From positions 1-32,752 of the forward strand of contig JAKFUT010000030.1 in assembly GCA_021732565.1 (NCBI GenBank): 32,752 nucleotides of DNA. The letters are read 5' to 3'. This document shows positions 8,373 through 15,609 of the stretch, one piece after another. The notes below the pieces were generated by a model, which saw only the letters and a program-made list of their open reading frames with translations, was not told where the DNA came from and made no database searches. The position numbers and the translations under genes were made by a program. The DNA is from Candidatus Obscuribacterales bacterium (lineage in GTDB: Bacteria > Cyanobacteriota > Vampirovibrionia > Obscuribacterales > Obscuribacteraceae). Numbering within the stretch: position 1 is the stretch's first letter; every line of letters begins with the position of its first letter.

Positions 8373-9680
8373 ATGGAACTCCCTGATGGCGCAAAGCGCT
8401 CACGAGATATGAACAGTCAAAGTGTGAGAAGTTGCCGAAATAAGACTTTGACGGTAGTGCTTTTATTGCTCTCGCTAACGGCATGCTCACCAAAGTCAGA
8501 CGAATCGTCAACGAAACCCGGAAACGCTGGTACTACCGATAGTGCTTCCTCCGTTGCCGTACCCGTTGTGAAGACTGCAAAAGTGACCTCCCGACTACTG
8601 TCTCGCGAACTGCTCCTTCCGGGTGAAATACTGCCATATCAAGATGTTCCGCTTTACCCTAAAATCCCTGGCTTCATAAAATGGATTGGAGTAGATCGTG
8701 GATACTACGTGAAGAAGGGACAGCTCCTCGTGGAGATGATTGCACCGGAAGTGAAGGCAAGTCGTGACGAGGCGGAATCCAAGCAACTTCAGTCAATTTC
8801 GAACATAGAAACTGCCGCTCGTAAGTTGCAGAGTGCGCGTGCCTCGCTTGTGAAGGCTCGCGCAAAGTTCCGCGCGGATGAAGACACTTATCTGCGGATG
8901 AAAACGGCTGCTGAGGTACCGGGAGTAATCTCAGGAAATGAACTTGAGGTCTGGCGGCAGAACGCTGAGCAAGACAAAGCGGAAGTCGACGCAAGCAACG
9001 AATTAGTTAGCGCTGCCGAGTCTGAACTGGCCGCAGCAAAACAAACGTCTAGTGCGGCTAAGCAGGCGGTAGGACATGTTAATGATCTTCTCCAGTACCT
9101 GAGGATTACGGCTCCTTACGATGGAATGATCACTGAGCGCAACATGCATGAAGGAAGCTTTGCTTATCCGCCGCACGGACAAGAAGGTTATCCGCCCATG
9201 CTGAGAATAAAACAGCTTTCTCTTTTGCGAGTGGTAATTCCCGTTCCAGACTACGCTGTGGACGGAGTCGCCCCGGGAACGAAAATCAAGTTCACCGTGT
9301 CGGCATATCCTGACAGACTGTTTGAGGGAGAGGTTGCTCGCATCGCGCACTCTCTGGATACAAAGACCCGCACCGAGCCAGTGGAGCTGAACTATTGGAA
9401 CAATGATCGTGTCATTGACCCGGGCATGTTTCCACAGATTCGCTGGCCGATGAAACGGAGTTATAGAACAATGTTCGTTCCATTGACTGCGGTTTATAGC
9501 AGTCTTGAAACACCAATTGTGGTGCGTGTGCGAGACAACAAGGTGCAGTGGGTAACAGTTCATCGCGGGCAGGTAATGGGCGACGAGGTAGAAGTGTTCG
9601 GCGAACTAGCGCAGGGCGATCTAGTTGCGCTAAACGGTTCTGACGATATCGCGGACGGAACCACGGTACACCCCGAATGA
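8373..9680 (+). CDS. Efflux membrane-fusion protein, lipoprotein (RND adaptor)
   Basis: Encodes 435 aa. ATG 8373 has GGAGGAG about 8 nt upstream, inside the end of the permease gene, so coupling is strong. A lipoprotein signal (VVLLLLSLTAC) places the lipidated Cys at residue 38; an in-frame ATG at residue 13 would give a more normal signal length. After a Ser-rich linker come the first beta strand of the barrel, the biotinyl-lipoyl-like half motif (YPKIPGFIKWIGVDRGYYVKKGQ), a coiled-coil hairpin with Glu/Ala/Lys-rich helices (about residues 125-225), the second lipoyl half (ITAPYDGMITERNMHEGSFA) and beta-barrel and membrane-proximal domains. It bridges permease and outer-membrane duct. The order duct-permease-adaptor is less common than adaptor-first. 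No terminator is obvious in the 54 bp before the convergent gene. Confidence 0.92.
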   Translation: MELPDGAKRSRDMNSQSVRSCRNKTLTVVLLLLSLTACSPKSDESSTKPGNAGTTDSASSVAVPVVKTAKVTSRLLSRELLLPGEILPYQDVPLYPKIPGFIKWIGVDRGYYVKKGQLLVEMIAPEVKASRDEAESKQLQSISNIETAARKLQSARASLVKARAKFRADEDTYLRMKTAAEVPGVISGNELEVWRQNAEQDKAEVDASNELVSAAESELAAAKQTSSAAKQAVGHVNDLLQYLRITAPYDGMITERNMHEGSFAYPPHGQEGYPPMLRIKQLSLLRVVIPVPDYAVDGVAPGTKIKFTVSAYPDRLFEGEVARIAHSLDTKTRTEPVELNYWNNDRVIDPGMFPQIRWPMKRSYRTMFVPLTAVYSSLETPIVVRVRDNKVQWVTVHRGQVMGDEVEVFGELAQGDLVALNGSDDIADGTTVHPE

Positions 9681-9734
9681 TGCGGGCGAGCGTGGTGTCA
9701 CCTGCGAATTTTTCGTCGTGGTGCTGCGCGTGCA

Positions 9735-12047
9735 CTACCTCTGAACGGCGATCAACCTTCGGACTGTTGCGATATCACGTTGTCTTTTGATTTCTCTTAG
9801 TTCGTTCATGGTCGCAAGTCCAGTCCGCCACCCTTGTCGTTGAACTTCTTGCGGTGCGGCAGGAGCTTCGGCACTTTGAGTTTCTCGATTTGGTTGGGTG
9901 AGCGGAGTATTGGCGAAATAGATTCCCCATTCGCTGCGAGGCAACACTCGACGGTCATAAGCTTTGCCGAAGAAATCATCTGTTACCAGATGCTCTTCGA
10001 TTCCTCTGGACGGATCAGCAGGGACAATGTCTCGGATGATCATAATGTGAGTGTTGTCACAGTTGTCCAGCGTATCTTCGAAATCGGCAACTTCTCTATT
10101 CTTCTGAGCACGCGACGCCGCCGACATTCCATAGTCGCGGCTAGCAATGATGATCGGCAGATTGCCTGCAGCCTTGGCAGCACGAACCATGTCCGCGAGT
10201 TCTTGGGGCGAATTGAAGCGCTGAAGCCTACTGTCTCCTTTTTCCCCCGTATACTTCACCATTTCGCCGTATGCAAAAACGCACTTCGCGTGGTTGCCAT
10301 CCGGGTCCATCATTTCCAATAAGACTTGCGGGGCGTAGGCCTTCAATAAGATGTGGTGTGCGCCATCCTTTCTGACGTCGGTATCATTTTTTGTCAGGCT
10401 TTCAGGCGCCGTTCCTTCTCTGTGAATAAGAATTGACATGCCGTTCTTGACGAGAAAGGGATGCGGATCGCCCGGTCGGCGGGTTCCCCGGTAGGTTTCG
10501 CCCCATTTTTCCTTTGTCTTCTCGTTTTTCGTATCGTCCTTTTCGATATCGGACTGTTCTTTACGTTGGACAAACTCCAGCCGGCGGATTTGCTGCGGAT
10601 TCTGGATCTCCGGCTGTCCCTGTCTCCACTCGTTGGTGACTCCTATGTGTTCTCTGATGATTTCCTGGTTTGTTCCAAGAAGATTCATTGCCGCCACCTG
10701 GAACAGTTGCGACGCGAAGGATCTCTCATCGGAAGGGCGAGGAAATGTAATCGCCTGTGGTGAAGAGGGCTCTCGGTTATCGTTGTGCAACGGAAATGTC
10801 GTGGTTTTATTAAGGCGAACATTTCCGTCAAGCAAAGCTTCGACTGTGACCCGGGCCACCACTGATGGTCGCATCGTGGCAAGCCTGTACTGAACTGTGA
10901 CGATGCGGCAGGCATCACTTACGGGTCCCTGGTCGATATCCGACGGATCTGCTAGCTCGCGGGCTAATTGCTTGGCGACGGCATCCTTGTATTCGGGTGT
11001 GACTCCGCTGGTGGTATCGGTGAGTAATCTTGCGATCTGCTTATATGTGTCCGCCAGTTCCATTCTCGCCCCGCCGCTGTGCTTCGTCATATCGCCTGCA
11101 CGGGCGCGAGCTTCCAGTTGGGTAAGGTCTCGCAGCATTTCCTGCTGGTCCTTTACAGACAAGCGCGAGCGTAGAACTGCAGTGAAGAGTTCCGCTCGAT
11201 GCCTGATGAGGAGATCGCCTTCCATCAGAGGGTCTGGACCTTCCAATCCGGCAACCCTGAGCGTCTTATCTTCCGGTCCACCTTCTATCTTCCAGCTTTC
11301 AACACGTTGTCCGTTTTTTGTGACAGTGAAGACTGTCGTTTTACTCCCGACATCTTCGGCAAGCTGCCCTTGCCAAACTTCTAACGGCCGCATGGATTCC
11401 ATCGTTTGCCGGGGTGAAACAGCACCCTTGTAGCGTTCCTGATAAAGCCAGCTTTTTTGGTCTCCTTCACCAAAATCGGCTCTAGTCTGGAAGCCGTGTC
11501 CCAATACTCCCGACGTGTCGAGAGCACAAGCTTTGGCATCAAGCGGTTGTTTCAGTGTTGCCCCGATAATGTCCGTGGAGCGGCCAAGTTGCACCAGAGC
11601 CATTACATGTGCATACCGTGCAGCCACAGCGGACTCAGCCACTGCCTGGATCTGCTCGCTAGTTGGCTTTAGAGTGTCCGCAGATTGCGAGGCATCTGGT
11701 TTCATCAACTTTTCTTTGCACCGTGCGAACTCTGGTCCCAACCGATCGAGAGCCGTAAATATTTCGGCTAGCGCCGCGGGATCGTTTGCAAATTTCTTCT
11801 CAAGTTCATTCACCAGTCGATCGTGTGCAGGCTTGATCGCGAGAAAGGGCGCTGCCGGCTGCACGAGTTGCAGCTCTGCACTTGTGCTTGAACACAGTAA
11901 GTCTAGTTGTGGAAGCATGTCTTTGTCTTTGCCCGCAGCCACTTGAAGCAGAGTGCTCAAAGCAACCCTGGCTGTGTCAACCAAATTCTCTGGCGTGGAA
12001 AAGTGCTCCTCATCCGCCACAGAAACAGATTCCAATTGATTATACAT
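9735..12047 (-). CDS. Large hypothetical protein
   Basis: Encodes 770 aa. ATG 12047 is preferred because AGGGGGA lies about 9 nt upstream; a TTG at 12122 would add 25 residues without support. There is no signal peptide or TM segment, so the product is probably cytoplasmic. The first about 180 residues are helix-rich. A middle part carries a beta-rich stretch (KTTVFTVTKNGQRVESWKIEGG), a long helical region (about 300-390), and a charged Lys/Glu/Asp segment near 510-535. The last 200 residues look globular, with PHPFLVKNGMSILIHREG, DGAHHILLKAY, GNLPIIIASRDYGMSAASR and NTHIMIIRDIVPADPSRGIEEH, then a disordered Pro/Ala/Gln tail ending in basic helices. I recognise no family or catalytic motif. 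It is convergent with the efflux operon and alone on its strand. The length and even composition argue for a real gene. Confidence 0.8.
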   Translation of the reverse strand: MYNQLESVSVADEEHFSTPENLVDTARVALSTLLQVAAGKDKDMLPQLDLLCSSTSAELQLVQPAAPFLAIKPAHDRLVNELEKKFANDPAALAEIFTALDRLGPEFARCKEKLMKPDASQSADTLKPTSEQIQAVAESAVAARYAHVMALVQLGRSTDIIGATLKQPLDAKACALDTSGVLGHGFQTRADFGEGDQKSWLYQERYKGAVSPRQTMESMRPLEVWQGQLAEDVGSKTTVFTVTKNGQRVESWKIEGGPEDKTLRVAGLEGPDPLMEGDLLIRHRAELFTAVLRSRLSVKDQQEMLRDLTQLEARARAGDMTKHSGGARMELADTYKQIARLLTDTTSGVTPEYKDAVAKQLARELADPSDIDQGPVSDACRIVTVQYRLATMRPSVVARVTVEALLDGNVRLNKTTTFPLHNDNREPSSPQAITFPRPSDERSFASQLFQVAAMNLLGTNQEIIREHIGVTNEWRQGQPEIQNPQQIRRLEFVQRKEQSDIEKDDTKNEKTKEKWGETYRGTRRPGDPHPFLVKNGMSILIHREGTAPESLTKNDTDVRKDGAHHILLKAYAPQVLLEMMDPDGNHAKCVFAYGEMVKYTGEKGDSRLQRFNSPQELADMVRAAKAAGNLPIIIASRDYGMSAASRAQKNREVADFEDTLDNCDNTHIMIIRDIVPADPSRGIEEHLVTDDFFGKAYDRRVLPRSEWGIYFANTPLTQPNRETQSAEAPAAPQEVQRQGWRTGLATMNELREIKRQRDIATVRRLIAVQR

Positions 12048-12141
12048 TTTGTCATTTCCCCCTGGCCAACTCGTTATTGAGTCGCGGTCCGTCTTCCCTT
12101 TCGGACTGTCTTGCAAGCACAACTTAATAATTGCCGAGTAC

Positions 12142-12162
12142 TGTTACGCGTGTGTTACGCGT
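12142..12162. promoter_or_regulatory. Tandem direct repeat upstream of the large hypothetical gene
   Basis: TGTTACGCGT occurs twice, at 12142-12151 and 12153-12162, an 11-bp period close to one helical turn. Each copy contains the self-complementary ACGCGT. It lies 95-115 bp upstream of the minus-strand ATG at 12047, next to an AT-rich stretch (AATTATTAAG on the minus strand) that could hold a -10 element. Operator role is inferred from position and spacing only. Confidence 0.3.
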
Positions 12163-12572
12163 TGCCTTGTCTGACTTTCCAGCAAATTTCACAAGTTAGC
12201 TGGCGCATCTATCGGAATCTGATCAAAAAAGCCCTTCAGCTTACAGAAAGGCAGGGAGCTCAACTCAAAGCAATTCCAGAACGAAATACGCCCACCACGT
12301 CCCACTCTCGTTTAGCTACCTTGGGGATAAGTCTGTCTTCCATGGCTTTCAGCGTGTCAGTTCGCACACCCTTGAAGAGCCGTATTCTTCATGCAGAGCA
12401 TCGTTCACTAAGAGGGGGAGCAAAGGGCTGTTCAACGGAGCGCAGTGAAAATGGGAATGGTTTCCAGGATTGTGACAAGACGTGAAGGCTCAGCAACGCG
12501 CAAAGACAACAAACGACCACTTCCTGACGACTTATGGTTCGAAGCAAGAGCGAATTCCGGGGAAAATGATTA

Positions 12573-12584
12573 ATATCTAGATAT
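12573..12584. promoter_or_regulatory. 12-bp perfect palindrome upstream of the MerC-like gene
   Basis: ATATCTAGATAT is exactly self-complementary and ends 23 bp before the TTG start of the MerC-like gene, where a metal-responsive repressor could sit. AT-rich dyads of this kind are used by ArsR/SmtB and similar regulators, but no regulator gene is nearby and the sequence is not a match to a named consensus. Confidence 0.35.
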
Positions 12585-12607
12585 CGGGTCATACTTGAGG
12601 TGGCGGA

Positions 12608-13069
12608 TTGAAGAAAGTCCTTAACAACGCACTGGAATTGGCGGGAGTACTGGCAGCCATACTCTGTTTGATTGATTGCATTGTTCTTCCTATCGTGGCT
12701 GCATTGTCGCCATTCCTTGGCCTAAAAGACATCATTCATGGAGTTAACGATCAGTTCTCGACGCTGTTAGTGATCGTGTTGTGCTCAGTGGCATTCTTCC
12801 CGACTTTTCTAAAGCATCGCAATTTGAAAGCGGCTGGACTGCTCGCGATCGGAATATTCTTTGTTTTCTTCGCCAACCTGATTGGCGACTCCACCGACAA
12901 ATTCATCCACGTTCTTCTATGTCTAGCTGGCAGCGCCTGCATTATCAAGGCTAATTCCCTCAGCAGAAAGCTGGCAGCGGCAGCTATCAACGCCTCCTCC
13001 GCCAAGGCCACTGAGATAGCCGAAAGCGGATCAAAACCTGCAGGTGGTTGCTGTGGACACAACCACTAA
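12608..13069 (+). CDS. MerC-domain membrane protein
   Basis: Encodes 153 aa starting at TTG 12608 with GAGG 7 nt upstream. Four hydrophobic segments are visible at about residues 10-35, 48-68, 75-93 and 98-115, the layout of MerC-type inner-membrane proteins. The first contains CLIDCIVLPI (C20, C24), matching the TM1 cysteine pair of the family. A third and fourth cysteine plus histidines end the protein (GGCCGHNH), typical of MerC-like proteins outside mercury operons. The known MerC role is transport of mercuric ion across the inner membrane, but the stand-alone homologues may handle other thiophilic metals. No merR, merA or merT lies in the window, so mercury resistance should not be assumed. 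It is convergent with the SAF-domain gene. Confidence 0.8.
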   Translation: MKKVLNNALELAGVLAAILCLIDCIVLPIVAALSPFLGLKDIIHGVNDQFSTLLVIVLCSVAFFPTFLKHRNLKAAGLLAIGIFFVFFANLIGDSTDKFIHVLLCLAGSACIIKANSLSRKLAAAAINASSAKATEIAESGSKPAGGCCGHNH

Positions 13070-13141
13070 TTACTTCGCCGCCCTTATCAAGGACACTCCA
13101 CCTGCTTTTGGCAGACGAATTGCTCACCATATCCGTCGTGT

Positions 13142-13498
13142 CTACTGAAGATCTGCCTCTCGTATCTGAGCGCTGACTGGCAAATCGTTCTTCACCTGCC
13201 GGCCGATAGCTCTTTTCGTGTTCGCAATGGTGTCATTGAAGACCGAAGTGGTGTCAACTTGAGCCAGGTCGAGCATGCTCGCGGTCAGAATTGTTCCCTT
13301 GGGAATCTGTTGCGTTGTCAAAAGTGCGGGGCTTTTTGCCACTCGGTTGTGTTCAGCGGCGTCCTCAGAAGACTGATCCTTTACCGCTACGAGGTAGAGG
13401 TTAGTTGCTACGAGAACGAGTCCGCAAATTATGAGCAACATAGGTATTGGTGGCATTCGGGATAGCGTGAGAAAAAAATTGCGGCATAATGGATTCAT
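13142..13498 (-). CDS. Membrane-anchored SAF-domain protein
   Basis: Encodes 118 aa from ATG 13498, which has GGAG 6 nt upstream; ATG 13516 would add six residues but has a weaker site. One TM helix follows a short N-terminus (about residues 15-38, PPIPMLLIICGLVLVATNLYL). An acidic linker leads to a SAF-like domain: TTQQIPKGTILTASMLDLAQV, then AIGRQVKNDLPVSAQIREADL. SAF domains occur in CpaB (Flp pilus), FlgA (P-ring assembly) and sialic-acid synthases. The single TM plus one SAF domain most resembles a shortened CpaB, but no tad or flagellar gene is near. Likely periplasmic; function unknown. Convergent with the MerC-like gene, 72 bp apart. Confidence 0.75.
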   Translation of the reverse strand: MNPLCRNFFLTLSRMPPIPMLLIICGLVLVATNLYLVAVKDQSSEDAAEHNRVAKSPALLTTQQIPKGTILTASMLDLAQVDTTSVFNDTIANTKRAIGRQVKNDLPVSAQIREADLQ

Positions 13499-13996
13499 TT
13501 GATTCTCCGAACTCATTGTTTCTGATTCCCATTTTGCGATAAGAAAGGCGATCAGCGCCAGAAATGATGATAATTACTAACGATATCAAGCGGTGGGAAA
13601 TGGCAGCCTGTCGATCCATGGCATCTTGAGATCGCCTGGTCCATAGAGAAGCTCCATGACGCTGCCGGTCCACGGCGGATGAACCATCGATTGATCCCAT
13701 CCCTCAGCACGATGATCCATCGCCTCCAGCGAACCTCGATGATCATCGAATTACAAGAGCGGACTATCAACGAAGGCTCTGATTCTAACTTTCGAGCACT
13801 TGCCCACCCTTGTGCAGGGGGCTTCTTGCAATGTTTAATGTTGCGCCTCATCGACGCCACAAGTTTGGACCAGTGCTGCCCGCAGCCAAATTTACTATGG
13901 AACAACGAACCAAGGCGGTGGAGACGAATCGCCCTTGAAGCAGATTTGTCTCAACCGCCTTTACCAACCACACCGATTATCTAAGGAGTGTAAGTA
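13499..13996. other. Divergent gap between the SAF gene and the protease gene
   Basis: About 500 bp with no convincing gene on either strand; short frames of about 100 codons overlap on both strands and have no ribosome-binding site. It holds the dyad cluster described separately and the strong ribosome-binding site of the protease gene (AAGGAG at 13983-13988). Confidence 0.4.
13678..13749. promoter_or_regulatory. Cluster of three GATG/CATC dyads
   Basis: Three related dyads follow each other: GATG-AAC-CATC (13678-13688), CGATG-ATC-CATCG (13710-13722) and the perfect 14-bp palindrome TCGATGATCATCGA (13736-13749). Their centres are about 33 and 27 bp apart. They share the arm (C)GATG and lie about 250-320 bp upstream of the protease start and 180-250 bp upstream of the SAF gene. 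A repeated operator for a dimeric regulator is a reasonable reading; no cognate regulator is identified. Confidence 0.4.
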
Positions 13997-15301
13997 ATGA
14001 ATTCCATCGTGGCAAAGGCAGTAGCGTCTTTTCTTCTGACTGTTACAGCGGGGACTTTGGTCCTGTCTTCAGCTACTGCTCAATCGCTCAATGATGGGCA
14101 ACCGGTGAAGCTCAAGCTCGCCGATCTCTCCAGGAGACAAGCCCGACGGGCTCCCGCACCGCAGAGTTGCGAGGAGACACTCTTAGTAATGCCAAACCCC
14201 AAGGCGGACACCGACGAAGGTTTCGAAGCGCTCAAGGAAGCTCACGGCACCATCATTGGTACCATTGGTCAGGGTGAGCTAACCTGTTTAATCATAAAAA
14301 CAGAAAAAGGGAAATTAGCTGAAACCGAGAAGAAACTGTCGGCCGACAACCACTTCAATGCTGTACAGCGCAATTTCTTCGCGTCGTCCCGGGTACAGTC
14401 GACAACTACAGTAAACGATCCATATTTTGCGTCTCAATGGCATCTTGGCGCTCTCAATGTACCGCAAGCCTGGAGCAAGAGCACCGGACAGGGCGTGGTC
14501 GTTGCCATTGGTGATTCCGGCTCGCAAGCAAGCAACCCCGATTTAGCAGGCAAGACATACCCGGGCGTGGACGTGGTTCGCCAAACTGGCAACGGCAATG
14601 TTGATTACCATACCAATGGAAGCCATGGCACCGATGTTGCCACCACGGCTTGCGCGTCTACCAACAATCGAAGCCTCACCGCATCACCTGCCTACGGCTC
14701 GTACGTTTTTCCGATACGACTTTCAGAAAGTGATGGCAACAACGGAATGGTGACCTCCGATTCCCTGGTTGCCTCAGCCATTTATGCCGCTGGCTCACAA
14801 GGAATAAGGATTTTGAATATCTCCTATGGCGGACATGCGCCTGGCGGTTTTTCCAATGCGAAAGCTCATCCGGTGGTGCACCAGTACCTGAAGTGGTATC
14901 ACGACCAAAGGAATGGCATGGCATTTTTTGCTGCTGGAAACTTCAAGGAATTTGATTCCAACCCTCGCTTGCCTTATTTGATAATGGTCTCGGCTCTCAA
15001 CAAAAGTTACAGCCTTGCAGACTTTTCAAACTATGGAAATCCCGTGTGGTTCACAGCGCCAGGGGTGAATATAGTCTGTTCCGATAGAAACAGTCGTGTG
15101 GTGAGTGTAGACGGAACATCGTTTGCAAGCCCTCTCGTCGCCAGCGTGGCGGCCATGGTTCTGGCGCGGAATTCCCGACTCTCCAACTTGCAGGTTGAGA
15201 ATATCTTGATCAAGAGTTGTAGTTCGAGAAATGCTCAGTGGAACCAGCAATTTGGTTTCGGATTGCCGGACGCAAATGCTGCCGTAACATTGGCACAATA
15301 A
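13997..15301 (+). CDS. Secreted subtilisin-family (S8) serine protease
   Basis: Encodes 434 aa from an ATG with AAGGAG 8 nt upstream. A signal peptide covers about residues 1-29 (FLLTVTAGTLVLSSATAQ). Residues 60-135 look like an I9-type propeptide (LLVMPNPKADTDEGFEALKE and CLIIKTEKGKL). The catalytic domain shows Asp173 in VVVAIGDSGSQ, His210 in GSHGTDVATT, the oxyanion Asn315 in FFAAGNF, and Ser375 in DGTSFASPLVASVAAMVLA, so the triad is complete. The His motif reads HGTDVA rather than the usual HGTHVAG. The product stops soon after the last catalytic helix, without extra C-terminal domains. An exported, self-activating protease is expected. It is a single gene converging on the kinase operon; a hairpin about 95 bp downstream may end both transcripts. 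Confidence 0.93.
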   Translation: MNSIVAKAVASFLLTVTAGTLVLSSATAQSLNDGQPVKLKLADLSRRQARRAPAPQSCEETLLVMPNPKADTDEGFEALKEAHGTIIGTIGQGELTCLIIKTEKGKLAETEKKLSADNHFNAVQRNFFASSRVQSTTTVNDPYFASQWHLGALNVPQAWSKSTGQGVVVAIGDSGSQASNPDLAGKTYPGVDVVRQTGNGNVDYHTNGSHGTDVATTACASTNNRSLTASPAYGSYVFPIRLSESDGNNGMVTSDSLVASAIYAAGSQGIRILNISYGGHAPGGFSNAKAHPVVHQYLKWYHDQRNGMAFFAAGNFKEFDSNPRLPYLIMVSALNKSYSLADFSNYGNPVWFTAPGVNIVCSDRNSRVVSVDGTSFASPLVASVAAMVLARNSRLSNLQVENILIKSCSSRNAQWNQQFGFGLPDANAAVTLAQ

Positions 15302-15396
15302 GACGCACACTTCTCTTCTGTGCAGAACTTTCTTCGCAGCCTTCCCGGCAGTAAAGTTTTCTGAATTTCCTTTTTGAGTGACTCGATTTGCCTGAC

Positions 15397-15423
15397 AGGG
15401 TTTGACTCAACAAGTCAAACCCT
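15397..15423. terminator. Hairpin between convergent genes, probable bidirectional terminator
   Basis: A perfect 11-bp inverted repeat (AGGGTTTGACT at 15397-15407 and AGTCAAACCCT at 15413-15423) flanks a 5-nt CAACA loop. It lies 96 bp after the protease stop. It also contains the TGA stop of the minus-strand 62-aa gene at 15415-15417. Neither side has a clean T-tract, so it may act as an mRNA-stabilising stem or a factor-aided terminator rather than a classical intrinsic one. Confidence 0.5.
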
Positions 15424-15603
15424 ATCGACTGACCTTCGCAAGACCTCTGTTGGCAAGCCCTCTTTCAGTGCGAGATCGTTTGCGCCTGTAGCGGTGGCAC
15501 GATATTCATCCGCAGTCAGTGAATATTGTTTGGTGCCGCATACGCAACCGCCGACATATAATGCGCTTGAGCGTTCAGTGGCGCTTTTTTCCAATTTCGC
15601 CAT
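15415..15603 (-). CDS. 62-aa hypothetical protein coupled to the Ser/Thr kinase
   Basis: Encodes 62 aa from ATG 15603, 6 nt after the stop of the kinase gene on the same strand; no Shine-Dalgarno is seen, so translation probably depends on coupling. The sequence has a small hydrophobic core with a CxC pair (LYVGGCVCGTKQYSL) followed by an Ala/Glu/Leu-rich helix and a basic end (VLRRSVDRV). Its stop codon sits inside the hairpin that closes the operon. I know no family. The tight spacing and position before a terminator-like stem make it a likely real gene, perhaps a partner or substrate of the kinase. Confidence 0.55.
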   Translation of the reverse strand: MAKLEKSATERSSALYVGGCVCGTKQYSLTADEYRATATGANDLALKEGLPTEVLRRSVDRV

Positions 15604-15609
15604 CTGGCA

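Larger units (their letters stand above)
12048..12607. other. Divergent gap with operator-like repeats, no gene seen
   Basis: 560 bp between the starts of two divergent genes. No frame here has a ribosome-binding site or a convincing protein. It holds a tandem direct repeat near the minus gene and a 12-bp palindrome near the plus gene, both listed separately. Confidence 0.4.

Noticed and set aside
12111..12485. Plus-strand 124-codon frame in the divergent gap
   Set aside because: Runs across the putative promoter repeat, has no ribosome-binding site, composition unlike neighbours.
13679..13984. Plus-strand 101-codon frame before the protease
   Set aside because: Spans the dyad cluster and ends at the protease ribosome-binding site; no recognisable protein.
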